From: Saccharopolyspora spinosa NRRL 18395
GTDB lineage: Bacteria; Actinomycetota; Actinomycetes; Mycobacteriales; Pseudonocardiaceae
Length of the DNA stretch: 64,000 bases
Direction of reading: 5' to 3'
Assembly: GCF_000194155.1 (NCBI RefSeq)
Contig: NZ_GL877878.1
Span: forward strand, 792,101-856,100
The translations under genes and the position numbers were made by a program. The notes beneath the pieces are model-generated. The model was not told where the DNA came from. It saw nothing but the letters and a program-made list of their open reading frames with translations, and did not search any database. Below, piece after piece: positions 19,265 through 28,891 of the stretch (position 1 is its first letter; every line of letters begins with the position of its first letter).

Positions 19265-20344
19265 TCATTCGGCTGGCATCCGGGCGGTACTTTCGCGCAG
19301 CGGGGCGTCGGCGAATTCCCGCATGCCTTCGGCGAATGACACCTGCGGTAGCCAGCCGAGTTCCGCGCGCAGCCGCGCCGAGCAGGCGGTGATGTGGCGG
19401 ACGTCGCCGAGACGGTACTCGCCGGTGATTGTGGGCTGTGGCCCGCCGGACGAGGCCAGTGCGGTGGCCATCTCCCCGACCGTGTGCGGGGTGCCGCTGC
19501 CGACGTTGTAGGCGCGCAGCGTCCCGGGCGGGAGTAGGCCGTCCAGACCCGTGAGGGCGGCGAGGTTGGCGGCGGCGATGTCCTGGACGTGGATGAAGTC
19601 CCGACGCTGGCCGCCGTCTTCGAAGACACGCGGGGGCTCGCCGCGGGCGAGTGCTGAACGGAACAGCGAGGCCACCCCGGCGTACGGGGTGTCACACGGC
19701 ATGCCCGGGCCGTAGACGTTGTGGTAGCGCAGGGCGATCACGCGGCCGCCGCTGTCCCGTGCCCAACAGGCGGCTAGGTACTCCTGGGCGATTTTCGTCG
19801 CCGCGTAGACGGTGCGCGGGTCCGGCGGTGCATCCTCAGACACCAGTTCGGGTGTGAGCGCCGACGCGCAGCGTGGGCAGGCGGGTTCGAAGCGCCCTGC
19901 GGTCAGATCCTCGATCTGCCGGGGGCCGGGGCGGACGGTGCCATGCCGGGCGCAGGCATAGCGCCCCTCGCCGTAGACCACCATCGACCCGGCCAAAACG
20001 AGGGTACGCACCCTCTGGCGGGCCATCGCGCTGAGCAGGACAGCACTGCCCAGATCATTGCATTCCACGTAGTCGGGGGCATCGCCGAAATCCTTGCCGG
20101 CACCGACCATGGCCGCCTGGTGGCAGACGGCGTCCACACCGCGCAGCGCGGCTTCCACCGTCGCCGGATCCCGGACATCGCCGTGAACGAACTCCACACC
20201 GGCAGTCGGTGGGGCAGGGGCCGACGCGCCGTGCGCGGCGTCCAGCAGCGCGTCCAGCACACGCACCCCGTGCCCGGCTTCTAGGAGCATTCGGGCGAGG
20301 TGCGTGCCGATAAACCCGGCTCCTCCTGTGACGAGCACCAGCAC
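19265..20344 (-). CDS. NAD-dependent epimerase/dehydratase with a Cys insert
   Basis: 359 residues from GTG 20344. The Rossmann motif VTGGAGFIGTHLARML and the active-site YAATK mark an extended short-chain dehydrogenase acting on nucleotide sugars. Between the first Rossmann half and the YxxxK motif is an unusual insert with CARHG and ACPRCAS, which could hold zinc. An ATG two bases upstream is out of frame. It faces away from the GT-C gene, with about 80 bp between the two starts that probably holds both promoters. Confidence 0.85.
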   Translation of the reverse strand: MLVLVTGGAGFIGTHLARMLLEAGHGVRVLDALLDAAHGASAPAPPTAGVEFVHGDVRDPATVEAALRGVDAVCHQAAMVGAGKDFGDAPDYVECNDLGSAVLLSAMARQRVRTLVLAGSMVVYGEGRYACARHGTVRPGPRQIEDLTAGRFEPACPRCASALTPELVSEDAPPDPRTVYAATKIAQEYLAACWARDSGGRVIALRYHNVYGPGMPCDTPYAGVASLFRSALARGEPPRVFEDGGQRRDFIHVQDIAAANLAALTGLDGLLPPGTLRAYNVGSGTPHTVGEMATALASSGGPQPTITGEYRLGDVRHITACSARLRAELGWLPQVSFAEGMREFADAPLRESTARMPAE

Positions 20345-20422
20345 ACATCCGAGGCTAGGCGGTATCCGGACACCCGGCGCCGCGAAATCGTGGCCGCGGC
20401 TCGTAGCTGTCACCGTGGCGGT

Positions 20423-21799
20423 GTGGGAGTGCGCACGCTCGGCACCACGGCACTGCTGGCGGCCCTGGTGGCCGTCGTCGTCGCGACCGTCCACATCGGC
20501 GGTGATCTCGGACATCCAGGTGCGCTGCTGTATTGGTACGCCGCTGCGTGGGTGCTGTTCGCGGCCGCCGCGTGGGCGGTGCGGCGCGTGACGGTACGTA
20601 TCGCGGTGCCGCTGATCCTCGCGGGCGGCCTTGCGCTGTGCGCAGCGGGACTGTCGGCTCCACCGCGCACTAGCGACGACTTCTACCGCTACGCCTGGGA
20701 CGGCCGTGTGCAGGCCGCTGGGATCTCTCCGTACCTTTACCCGCCGGATGCGCCGCAGCTGGCTCGTTTGCGCGACCCGTGGCTTTTTCCCGCTTCGACT
20801 GGCTGTCAGGGATGGGACCTGCACCCTGGGGCAGGGGTGTGCACGCACATCAACAGACCGTCGGTGCACACGATTTACCCACCCGTGGCAGAGGCGTGGT
20901 TCCTGCTGGTGCACAGCGTCTCCCCGGCAAGCGCGCGTGACAAGACATGGCAGCTCTCTGCCGCGGCGCTCGCCCTCGCCACCACGGGAGGGTTGCTGTT
21001 GCATCAGCGGCGGGCGGGTGGTGATCCGCGGCGTGTGGCGCTGTGGGCATGGTGTCCGGCGGTGTCATTGGCCGCGGTCAACGACGCCCACGTGGACACG
21101 CTCGGGGTGCTGCTGACGGTGGCTGCGCTCAGCACCGCCTCGGGAGCACGGCGCGGAGCGCTGCTCGGGGCCGCGATCGTCACCAAGTTGCTGCCCGTGC
21201 TTGCCCTTCCCGGGGCGCTGTCCGGGGTGCTGGCACCCGGGCCCCCCATACGCGACCGGCTGCGGCAGGCGGCGCGCGTGCTGCTGGCGGCTGTGGCAGT
21301 CGTGGCGCTGGCATATCTGCCCTACGTGTTCGCCTCCGGGGCCGCGGTCCTGGGTTATCTCCCGGGCTATCTGCAGGAGGAGGGCTATGAGCAAGGCGAT
21401 GTCCACCGGTTCGCGCTCCTGCGGCTGGTCCTGCCGGACACCTGGGCCGGCCCGACCGCCGCGGTCCTCATCGCACTCAGCGCCCTCTACGTCCTGTGGA
21501 GAGGCGACCCGCATCGTCCATGGCACGCAGCGCTACTGGTCACCGGCACCGCACTACTGCTGATCTCGCCCGCCTACTACTGGTATGCACTCCTGGTCGT
21601 CGCCCTGGTGGGAATGGGTGGCCGATGTGAATGGCTTGCCGTCACCGCCGCGGGCACAGCGCTCTACATCGGGGACGCGCTGCACTGGCATACCGTCCAG
21701 GCCCTCGCATACGGGCTGGCCGCCGTCGTGGTCTGCGCCGCAGCGGTCATCCGCGCCCGCAACCGAGTGCATGAGCCGGACATTGCCGAGAACACGTGA
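20423..21799 (+). CDS. GT-C membrane mannosyl/glycosyltransferase (GT87/MptB-like)
   Basis: About 458 residues with 11 to 12 hydrophobic segments. The first large extracellular loop begins SDDFYRYAWDGRVQAAGISP, with the acidic pair typical of GT-C enzymes, and continues with INRPSVHTIYPPVAEAW. GT-C enzymes move sugars from polyprenyl phosphates to acceptors outside the membrane. I chose GTG 20423, with GTG 20429 as an alternative. It is divergent from the epimerase and probably works with the GT2 product of 18454-19152. Confidence 0.8.
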   Translation: MGVRTLGTTALLAALVAVVVATVHIGGDLGHPGALLYWYAAAWVLFAAAAWAVRRVTVRIAVPLILAGGLALCAAGLSAPPRTSDDFYRYAWDGRVQAAGISPYLYPPDAPQLARLRDPWLFPASTGCQGWDLHPGAGVCTHINRPSVHTIYPPVAEAWFLLVHSVSPASARDKTWQLSAAALALATTGGLLLHQRRAGGDPRRVALWAWCPAVSLAAVNDAHVDTLGVLLTVAALSTASGARRGALLGAAIVTKLLPVLALPGALSGVLAPGPPIRDRLRQAARVLLAAVAVVALAYLPYVFASGAAVLGYLPGYLQEEGYEQGDVHRFALLRLVLPDTWAGPTAAVLIALSALYVLWRGDPHRPWHAALLVTGTALLLISPAYYWYALLVVALVGMGGRCEWLAVTAAGTALYIGDALHWHTVQALAYGLAAVVVCAAAVIRARNRVHEPDIAENT

Positions 21800-22072
21800 G
21801 CCACGATCACCGCCGGATGCCGCGCTAGAAGCCAATCGGTGGAGTGCCGCGTCGCGGTGTGCCAGAGCATCACATGGCGCAAGGGCACTGCGCGTACACA
21901 CCCGGCCGCGGCAAGCACCAGCTCACGCTTTCGGCTGGCGAGGGCCACCTGGATGCGCGCCGGATACGGACAGCCGATGGGATCTGTGCCAAATTCGAGG
22001 CGTCCACATGCCACTCCCTGATCATGCTCTGGGGGATCCCCCCGGTGAAGCACCCGGGAGACGGGGGAGCTG

Positions 22073-23524
22073 ATGTCATCCAGCGGCTCGAAAAGCCCGA
22101 GCTCGGAAAACGGACGCGACCGAGGCAGCCTCAAGCGCGTGGGCGCCGCGATCGGGCTTCCGGCGGCCCGAACTGCCGCGCACATTCGCGCCGTCACGGT
22201 ACGCGTGACCGCCATCGTGGCGGTTCTCGCGACAGGGGCTGCCGCTCGTGCCCGGGTCGTGGCGCGGCGGATCGGGCAGATGCCCCCGCCTCCGGGCCCG
22301 TTTCGTCCAGGATTCTGGCGCAGTCCGATCCGCGGACCGTGGCTGACCTCGGTATTCGGCCTGGTTCTGTTGATCGGTATCCCGCTGTTGTTCGTCACCG
22401 GGGCGCTGTCCTACGCCGCCTACAACCCTGGACTCGACCCGGTCAACGACCAGACTCCGGACAAGGGCGTGCTGGGTTTCTACCTCTTTGACTGGCCCAC
22501 ACGTCCGTACTGGCTTTACCGGCTTACCCAGGGCGTGCACGTCACGCTCGGCGTGGTCCTCGTGCCCGTCCTGCTGGGCAAGCTGTGGTCGGTGATCCCG
22601 AAACTGTTCGAGTGGCTGCCGGCTCGCAGCCTCGCCCATGCCCTGGAACGGCTGTCTCTGCTGATGTTGGTCGGCGGGGCCATCTTCCAATTCGTCACAG
22701 GCATCCTCAACATCCAGATCTACTACGTCTTCCCGGGCTCCTTCTACACCCTGCACTTCTACGGCGCCTGGGTGTTCATCGCCGCCTTCGTCCTCCACGT
22801 CTGCCTCCGATTCGGCCGGATGACGCGGGCCCTGCGCTCCCGCCGCCTTGCCGCTGAACTGCGCACCGACCTCGCCCACACCCGCTCCGAGCCACCCGAC
22901 CCCGACCACCTGGTGCCCACCGGCCCAGCGGCGCCGACAATGACCCGTCGCGGCGCGCTGGGACTGGTTGGAGCGGGATCAATGCTGCTGCTCATGGTCA
23001 CCGCGGGACAAAGCATCGGCGGCTGGCTACGCAACACCGCTCTTCCAGGCGACGGCCCAAACGGCTTCCAAATCAACAAGACCGCGGCCTCTGTCGGCGT
23101 CACCCCGGCGCTTATCGGCCCGAACTGGCGACTTGAAATTCATGGCCACGGGCCGCCGCTGACCTTCACCCGCGAACAGCTCCTGGTCATGCGCCAGCAC
23201 GCCGCCGACCTGCCCATCGCATGCGTGGAAGGATGGTCCACCGGAAATCAGCACTGGAGCGGACTTCGGCTGGCCGACCTCGCCGCCATGTCCGGACTGC
23301 CACGCGCCGGAAGCGTTCTGGTGGAATCCGTCCAATCCTCCGGCCCTTTTAGTACGGTGGCGCTGCGGGGCAATCAGGTTGCGGACCCCCGCTCGTTGCT
23401 GGCCCTGCACGTTAACGGCGCAGACCTCTCCGTTGACCACGGTTTCCCGGCCCGCATCATCGTCCCCGCCAATCCCGGCGTGAACAACACCAAATGGGTG
23501 CGCCGACTCACCTTCAGAGCATGA
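22073..23524 (+). CDS. Cytochrome b-type membrane domain fused to a SUOX-fold molybdopterin oxidoreductase
   Basis: 483 residues. After a basic N-terminus, four to five membrane segments contain histidines suited to haem ligation (LTQGVHVTLGVVLVPVLLGK; LHFYGAWVFIAAFVLHVCL). A further hydrophobic segment (LGLVGAGSMLLLMVTAGQS) leads to a domain with DLPIACVEGWSTGNQHWSGL, where Cys is the expected molybdenum ligand of the sulphite-oxidase fold, and a typical end VSVDHGFPARIIVP-like segment. The catalytic domain would face the outside. The stop overlaps the next ATG (ATGA). Confidence 0.8.
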   Translation: MSSSGSKSPSSENGRDRGSLKRVGAAIGLPAARTAAHIRAVTVRVTAIVAVLATGAAARARVVARRIGQMPPPPGPFRPGFWRSPIRGPWLTSVFGLVLLIGIPLLFVTGALSYAAYNPGLDPVNDQTPDKGVLGFYLFDWPTRPYWLYRLTQGVHVTLGVVLVPVLLGKLWSVIPKLFEWLPARSLAHALERLSLLMLVGGAIFQFVTGILNIQIYYVFPGSFYTLHFYGAWVFIAAFVLHVCLRFGRMTRALRSRRLAAELRTDLAHTRSEPPDPDHLVPTGPAAPTMTRRGALGLVGAGSMLLLMVTAGQSIGGWLRNTALPGDGPNGFQINKTAASVGVTPALIGPNWRLEIHGHGPPLTFTREQLLVMRQHAADLPIACVEGWSTGNQHWSGLRLADLAAMSGLPRAGSVLVESVQSSGPFSTVALRGNQVADPRSLLALHVNGADLSVDHGFPARIIVPANPGVNNTKWVRRLTFRA

Positions 23525-24021
23525 TCATGACACGCTTCCTGCGCTGGTACGGTTCCGGTCCCTTGCACCTTCTCGTCCTGATCTGCTCGTTCGCCCTCGC
23601 CGCCTACGCCCTGGTACGGCTGTTCGCCATCCGCCCGCTTGACGTAGCGATCTGGTTCGTTGGCGCAGCGATCCTCCACGACCTCATCCTGCTTCCGGTG
23701 TACTCGCTGGCAGACCTGTCGGCCCGCGCCGTTCTGCGGCATCACCCAGCTCGCCCACTACGGGTCCCGTGGATCAACTACCTGCGTGTTCCCACCTGCC
23801 TCTCCGGTGTGCTCCTGATCGTCTGGTTCCCCCTCATCCTCGATCTCTCCGAGCCCTACCCCAGCGCCGCCCGGCTGCCAGAAAACGTCTACCTCGGCCG
23901 ATGGCTGGCCATCACGGCAGTGCTCTTCGGCGCCTCCGCACTGGCCTTCGCCATCAAGCTCCGCCGCGCCACCCGCCTCAAACAGAAACACACCGCGCCA
24001 GGCGAGGACGCCCCACCATGA
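23521..24021 (+). CDS. Four-helix membrane protein, partner of the Mo oxidoreductase
   Basis: 166 residues with about four membrane segments (LLVLICSFALAAYALVRLF; FVGAAILHDLILLPVYSLAD; CLSGVLLIVWFPLILDL; a last one near ITAVLFGASALAFAI) and a basic tail. It is translationally coupled to the upstream oxidoreductase gene by an ATGA overlap. An electron-transfer or assembly role is inferred from coupling only; the family is not recognised. Confidence 0.7.
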   Translation: MIMTRFLRWYGSGPLHLLVLICSFALAAYALVRLFAIRPLDVAIWFVGAAILHDLILLPVYSLADLSARAVLRHHPARPLRVPWINYLRVPTCLSGVLLIVWFPLILDLSEPYPSAARLPENVYLGRWLAITAVLFGASALAFAIKLRRATRLKQKHTAPGEDAPP

Positions 24022-24301
24022 CCACCGGCCAAGGAACGTGCTTCACCTCGGACTGAGGTTCCGACTTGTATGTAGCTACCGGTTGGACAGGTTGGGTGAT
24101 CACTGGCCGTAGTCTGCCGGAGGTGTCGGGTTGGGCTCGCTCGTGAGGTTCCTGCCGCACGGATGGGCTGGCTCGCCGGGGGTGTGTGGCCTGACCCGAC
24201 ACCGACTGCAGTCTGACTCAACAGAGGTGTGAGCGTCACAGGCTGAAAGTCGGAATGTCAACCGCGGTTTCCCTTATCTCGCATGGAAAGGAACGCGGTT
24301 G

Positions 24302-24998
24302 ATGGTCGTCATCGGGGTCGATCCGCATAAGTTCAGTCACACGTCTACAGCGTTGGAGCCGCAGACACATCGTCCACTAGAGACGGTTCGGATCGATGCG
24401 GCGCTACCGGAATACCGCCGGTTGCTGACATGGGCGCGACAGTTCTCCGAGCGCCGGTGGGCGGTGGAGAACGCGCGAGGACCCGGCCGCCACCTCACGC
24501 AATGGTTGATCGCACGGGGCGAGACCGTGGTGGACGTGCCGCCGACGGCCACCGCCAGGGTCCGGGAGCTTTCCCGAGGCGGTCGCCGCAAGAACGACGC
24601 TCTGGATGCCGCGGCAGCCGCCAGCGTGGCCGCCCTGCAGGGCGATGCGATGCTGGTGACTTCCGAGGGAGCCTCGACCGTGCTGGGGCTGTTGGACGAG
24701 CGTCGCCTCAACCGGACCCAGCAGCGCACCCGCACGGTCAACCAGTTACACGCCCTGCTGCGTGACTTGCTTCCCGGCGGTGTGTCCACCGACCTCATTA
24801 CCGACTAGGCCGCCGCCGCTGTGGCCGGAATCCGACCGCAATCGTCGGTGGAACGAGCCCGCAAGGACCTGGTCCGGGAGCTGATCACTGACATCCGCGC
24901 GCTGGATCGCCGGCTGAAAGCGAACAAACAACGCATGGAAGAAGCGATCAAGGACTCCGACAGCCGTCTGACCGACATCGCCGGCGTGCGCGGGAGTC
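24302..24998 (+). pseudogene. IS110-family transposase, broken
   Basis: The DEDD nuclease domain is readable: VIGVDPHKFSHT, WAVENARGPGRHL and RKNDALDAAAAA. A TAG at 24806-24808 interrupts the frame, after which the linker continues (VERARKDLVRELITDI, LTDIAGVRG). The sequence then stops abruptly before the C-terminal transposase_20 domain with its catalytic Ser, where the 3' end of the oppositely oriented oxidoreductase gene begins. Confidence 0.8.
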
Positions 24999-25013
24999 TC
25001 GCGGACTCGTCGA

Positions 25014-25442
25014 TCAGTTCACCACTCGTCGCACCCGCTCCGGGTGGATCACGATCCGCACCCATTCCTGTGCCATCATGCCCGCGAGTTCGTCGGCCCG
25101 CTCCGCAGTGGCCTCACCCCAGTAGCGGGTGAACAGTCGCTGCAACAGGTCATTGGCGCCGTCGGTGTGTAGGGTGACCCGGCCGGTGATCGAGACCCAC
25201 CGTTCTTGTTCCCCGACTGGGGTGGCGACGATGATCGAGGCGCGGGGGTCGGTGCGCAGGCGGCGGATCTTGACGGTGTCGGGGCTGGTGAACAGTTGGA
25301 TGGTGTCCTTTTCGGTGGCCTCGAACCACACCGGCCGGGGTTGGGCCGGGTCCGGGCCGCCCGCAACGGTGAGAAAGCCGAGCAGGGGGCGTGCCAGGAG
25401 CTGCCGGTCCTCGTCGGTCAGCGCGTCGGAAGGCGTGCTCAT
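25014..25442 (-). CDS. PPOX-class flavin/F420 oxidoreductase
   Basis: 142 residues of the pyridoxamine-5'-phosphate-oxidase-like split barrel: LARPLLGFLTVAGGPDPAQP, FEATEKDTIQLFTSPDTVKI, LRTDPRASIIVATP and a C-terminal EWVRIVIHPERVRRV. Related actinobacterial proteins bind FMN or F420 and reduce small substrates; the cofactor is not decidable here. Its ATG overlaps the stop of the NmrA-type gene by four bases, so the pair is co-translated. Confidence 0.8.
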   Translation of the reverse strand: MSTPSDALTDEDRQLLARPLLGFLTVAGGPDPAQPRPVWFEATEKDTIQLFTSPDTVKIRRLRTDPRASIIVATPVGEQERWVSITGRVTLHTDGANDLLQRLFTRYWGEATAERADELAGMMAQEWVRIVIHPERVRRVVN

Positions 25443-26296
25443 TGTGGTCCCCTCTGTTCAGCGAGCCAGCTACCGCCTGCGGCGGCTCGCACGACGAAAT
25501 CCTCGAAGGCACGCGGTTCTCGGCCAAGCAGGGTCCGGACGCCATCGGTCGGTGTGGCCAGCGTGCCGCGCGCGATGATCACGTACATGTCGGAGACGCA
25601 GTAGGCGTAGTGCTCGTCCAGTCCCTGCCTGATCAGGGTCGCCGCGTAGTCATCGACGTCGATCTCGGAGTAGCTGATCGGCCGATCGGTCGCGAGCGAG
25701 ATCAGTTCGACCGCCTCGCGGTAGGTCAGGGCGCGGGGGCCACTCAGCTCGTAGACCTGGCCGGCGTGGCGGCCGGGTTCGGTCAGGACCGTCGCTATGA
25801 CGTCCGCGACGTTGTCCACGTCGATCATCGCCTCGGTAAGAGGGCCGACGGGCAGCGCCAGCTCACCCGCGGCGATGGTGTCGCAGTGGGCCTGCGGGTC
25901 GGTGAAGTTCTGGAAGAAGTTTGTTGGGCGCAACACGGTCCACTCCAGAGTGGAGCCGCGGACGGCGGCCTCGGCGTCGAGCATGTCCCGCCCGAACCTG
26001 GAGTCACCCCATTTGTCGGCGCCCCGTCCGGACAGCAGGACCAGGCGTGACACCCCGGCGGCCTTGGCGCGGGCCACGAACTCGCTCACCGGACCGGGTG
26101 TGGTCGGAGCCACGACATAGACAGCGGCCACGCCCTTCAGGGCCGCGTCCCAGCCCGAGGGATCACCCCAGTCGAATCGGGTGGAGCTGGACCGTGACGC
26201 CGCCCGGACCGGCACGCCGCGCAGCCGCAGCAGGGCGGCGACGCGGCGCCCGGTCTTCCCGGAAGCGCCGAGGATGAGCACTGTGTCGGAATCCAT
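25439..26296 (-). CDS. NmrA-type NAD(P)-binding reductase
   Basis: 285 residues from ATG 26296. The Rossmann motif LILGASGKTGRRVAALL opens the protein, followed by TTPGPVSEFVARAKAAGVSR and LRPTNFFQNF, typical of atypical SDRs (NmrA / azoreductase-like). No catalytic YxxxK is present, as usual for this group. A longer open frame upstream exists, but the ATG begins exactly at the Rossmann fold. An AraC regulator is encoded divergently 80 bp away and probably controls this two-gene operon. Confidence 0.8.
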   Translation of the reverse strand: MDSDTVLILGASGKTGRRVAALLRLRGVPVRAASRSSSTRFDWGDPSGWDAALKGVAAVYVVAPTTPGPVSEFVARAKAAGVSRLVLLSGRGADKWGDSRFGRDMLDAEAAVRGSTLEWTVLRPTNFFQNFTDPQAHCDTIAAGELALPVGPLTEAMIDVDNVADVIATVLTEPGRHAGQVYELSGPRALTYREAVELISLATDRPISYSEIDVDDYAATLIRQGLDEHYAYCVSDMYVIIARGTLATPTDGVRTLLGREPRAFEDFVVRAAAGGSWLAEQRGPQ

Positions 26297-26377
26297 GAAC
26301 CTGAGTGAACCGTGACGACTTGGACGATGCCATAGGTAAACGGCCGGATTACCTGTGTCTTCGTCTAGTCTGACGGG

Positions 26378-27310
26378 GTGGACGCGTTCGGTGATCTGTT
26401 CCGCGGAGTCCGGGCCCAGGGGTCGCTGTTCGGCAGCACGACGCTCAAACCGCCCTGGGCACTGCAGTTCATCGACGGCGCCCCACTCACGCTGTGCACC
26501 ATCTTGGGTGGATCGGGCTGGGTCGTGCCCGAGCACGCGGAGCCCCTACGGCTGCACCCCTACGAGACGATCATCGTGCGGGGTCCGGGCACGTTCACCG
26601 TCGTCGACGCCCCGGACACGCGGATCGAGCCCATCGCCTGCGGGCAGGACTGCGCGGTCCCCGAACTGGGCGGCACCCGCCACCGGCTGGGCTGGCACGA
26701 TCCGCGCGTCGACGGGGCCACCACACTGATCACCGGGGCGTACCCGGTACACGGAGAGATCAGCCGCAGATTGACCGACGCCCTGCCCACCGCGCTGTGG
26801 GTCGGCGCCGGCGGCACCGGGGACGCCGTGGTCGACCACCTCGCCGCCGAGATCGCCGTGGACGCCCCAGGCCAGCAAGTTGTGCTCGACCGGCTGCTGG
26901 ACTGGGTGCTGGTGTGCACCTTGCGAACCTGGTTCGACCGGCCGGGCGGGACACCACCCGCCTGGTGGGCCGCCCAGCGTGACCCGGTGGTGGGTTGTGC
27001 CCTACGCCTGCTGCACAGCGACCCGGCCGCCGGCTGGACGGTGTCGTCGCTGGCTGAGCGGGCCGGAGTATCCCGGGCGACGTTGTCCAAACGCTTCACC
27101 GAGCTGATGGACGAACCACCTGCGGCTTACCTCACCCGCTGGCGGATGGCAATGGCAGCCGACCTGCTCGTAGACGAGCCATCGATGAGCGTCGCCCAGG
27201 TCGCCCAAACCGTGGGCTACGCGGACGCCTTCGGGTTCAGTGCCGCGTTCAAACGGGTGCGGGGTACCAGCCCGCGGGCGTTCCGGCTAACCGTGGCAGC
27301 GGAGCCGTGA
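26378..27310 (+). CDS. AraC-family transcriptional regulator
   Basis: 310 residues from GTG 26378. The N-terminal cupin sensor domain (LHPYETIIVRGPGTFTVVD) is followed by a C-terminal AraC-type DNA-binding domain with two helix-turn-helix units: VSSLAERAGVSRATLSKRF and VAQVAQTVGYADAFGFSAAF, then GTSPRAFR. It fits the cupin-sensor AraC group that regulates divergent oxidoreductases. Its neighbours are the NmrA and PPOX genes on the other strand. Confidence 0.88.
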   Translation: MDAFGDLFRGVRAQGSLFGSTTLKPPWALQFIDGAPLTLCTILGGSGWVVPEHAEPLRLHPYETIIVRGPGTFTVVDAPDTRIEPIACGQDCAVPELGGTRHRLGWHDPRVDGATTLITGAYPVHGEISRRLTDALPTALWVGAGGTGDAVVDHLAAEIAVDAPGQQVVLDRLLDWVLVCTLRTWFDRPGGTPPAWWAAQRDPVVGCALRLLHSDPAAGWTVSSLAERAGVSRATLSKRFTELMDEPPAAYLTRWRMAMAADLLVDEPSMSVAQVAQTVGYADAFGFSAAFKRVRGTSPRAFRLTVAAEP

Positions 27311-27513
27311 TGAAGGACTCCACGACCCTCGCGAGGCCAAAAACTTCTTACTCCGCAACGACTTACCGCACATCGCACCCCCGAATTGCCAGTTGGGCGT
27401 GGCACCGTCGGACTCGGCACCTGAGCTCTTGGCATCATCCGTCTTCCGCACGACATGGTCTTGGTCCAATCCGGTTGGAGTGATCGATCGATGTTGACCA
27501 TAAGAGGTGCGAG

Positions 27514-27666
27514 ATGGCGCAACGCGGGGGACGCGGCCGGTCAGACTGGCAACGGCGACAGCATGAAATCCATTCAGAGGTAGCTGAACAGCTACGTTGT
27601 CTCCTGGCTTTGCGGCAGCGGCGTCCGGGACCGCATCCGGCCCGGCTATCGCGATCGGACACCTGA
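27514..27666 (+). CDS. Possible 50-aa basic ORF
   Basis: ATG 27514 follows a weak AGAGG-type site. The product begins MAQRGGRGRSDWQRRQ and is rich in Arg and Pro without membrane segments. It lies in an otherwise empty 396-bp stretch (27311-27706). It could be chance; I list it because a start with a possible ribosome site is present. Confidence 0.25.
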   Translation: MAQRGGRGRSDWQRRQHEIHSEVAEQLRCLLALRQRRPGPHPARLSRSDT

Positions 27667-27706
27667 AACACGGCCTAATTAGGTACGCGGGTCGTCCCGC
27701 GTCTGT

Positions 27707-28726
27707 TCAGCAGTGCGCGTCGCCGGGGCGGGGCTCCTCAAGTCGCGGGTGGTCGCCTGCGCGGCCCCAGGTGATCGTGGCGACGTAGAGGTAGCGCGGC
27801 GAGCCGCATGGGCCGCCGTCCTGCCGCCAGCCGTGGAAGAACGCCACGGTCCGGCCGTCGGCGAGCGTCACCAGCTCGGCGCTCGCGGGGCCGGCGATGC
27901 TGGTGTTCTCCTTGGTGATGAGATTGTGGGCGCGGTCAGCCGGGTACGGGCCGGTGACGTTGTCCGCCCAGTTCACGGTGGTCTTGTAGTCGGCGCTGCG
28001 GAAGTCGTTGCGCGACATGAAGAGGAAGTACCTGCCCTTCCGGTACACGACTTGCGGGTTCTCGTAGTTGAAGTCGCGCTCGCCGAGCAGTGTGCGGTTG
28101 CCGCTGATCGACAACCCGTCGGCCGTCAGGCCCTGGAGGTAGATGCGGCGGATCGCGTTCGGACCGTTGGTCTTGTACAGCAGGTAGTGCTTGCCGGTGC
28201 GGGGGTCGTGGAAGTACGACGGCGCGATCGCGCCGTGCTGCGCCTCGTCACAAATCAACGGCTTGGCCCGCGGTGTGAACGGTCCCGCGGGTCCTGTGGT
28301 CGACACGGCCGCGCCGACGCACTTTTCCGTACCGTTTCTGGGGTTGGTGGTGAAGTACATCAGGAACCGGTCGCCGCCGCGGTGCACCACGTGCGGGCCC
28401 ATCACCGCCGTGTCATCTTTTGCCCACGGCACCTGGTCGAGTGCTTTGCCGAGCTGGGTGTACGGGCCGGCCGGGGAGTCCGCCCGGATGACGCGGATCC
28501 GGCGGGTGTCGTTGGACCCGTCGGTGGCGTAGGAGTAGATCTTGCCGCCGTACTCGATGGCCGCGGGGTCGGCATGGTCGAAGTCGGTCACCTTGCGTGG
28601 TGCGATGGCCGCTGGGGCGACGGCGTCCGCGGAGCCGACTGCCACCACGGTGAACAACACCGCGGCAAGTGCGGGGACTGCGCTGTGAGCGCGCCGATGG
28701 CGACGAGCTACTGCTGACATACGCAT
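27707..28726 (-). CDS. Secreted glycoside hydrolase family 43-like protein
   Basis: 339 residues with a signal peptide (basic start, hydrophobic LAAVLFTVVAVGSADAVA). The body has the five-bladed beta-propeller signatures of GH43-like proteins: DFDHADPAAIEYGGKIYSYA with the catalytic-base Asp region, DDTAVMGPHVVHRGGDRFLM, GAIAPSYFHDPRTGKHYLLY and FNYENPQVVYRKGRYFLFMS. It probably acts outside the cell on arabinan- or xylan-type glycans; the exact substrate is unknown. It is a single gene with its own start. Confidence 0.75.
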   Translation of the reverse strand: MRMSAVARRHRRAHSAVPALAAVLFTVVAVGSADAVAPAAIAPRKVTDFDHADPAAIEYGGKIYSYATDGSNDTRRIRVIRADSPAGPYTQLGKALDQVPWAKDDTAVMGPHVVHRGGDRFLMYFTTNPRNGTEKCVGAAVSTTGPAGPFTPRAKPLICDEAQHGAIAPSYFHDPRTGKHYLLYKTNGPNAIRRIYLQGLTADGLSISGNRTLLGERDFNYENPQVVYRKGRYFLFMSRNDFRSADYKTTVNWADNVTGPYPADRAHNLITKENTSIAGPASAELVTLADGRTVAFFHGWRQDGGPCGSPRYLYVATITWGRAGDHPRLEEPRPGDAHC

Positions 28727-28891
28727 GTTTCTCCTCGCACGGAATGGATCTACGTCGTTGCCCGCAGTGTAGGGGCCTTGTCGGTCGCGACGTCGGCAAC
28801 TTCTGGTCTCGTACTCGGGTACGACCTCGCCATCAACGATCGCGTAGAGGTGGCTGTCGCCGGGGCCGGTGGGTGCTCGAACCGGATCGCG

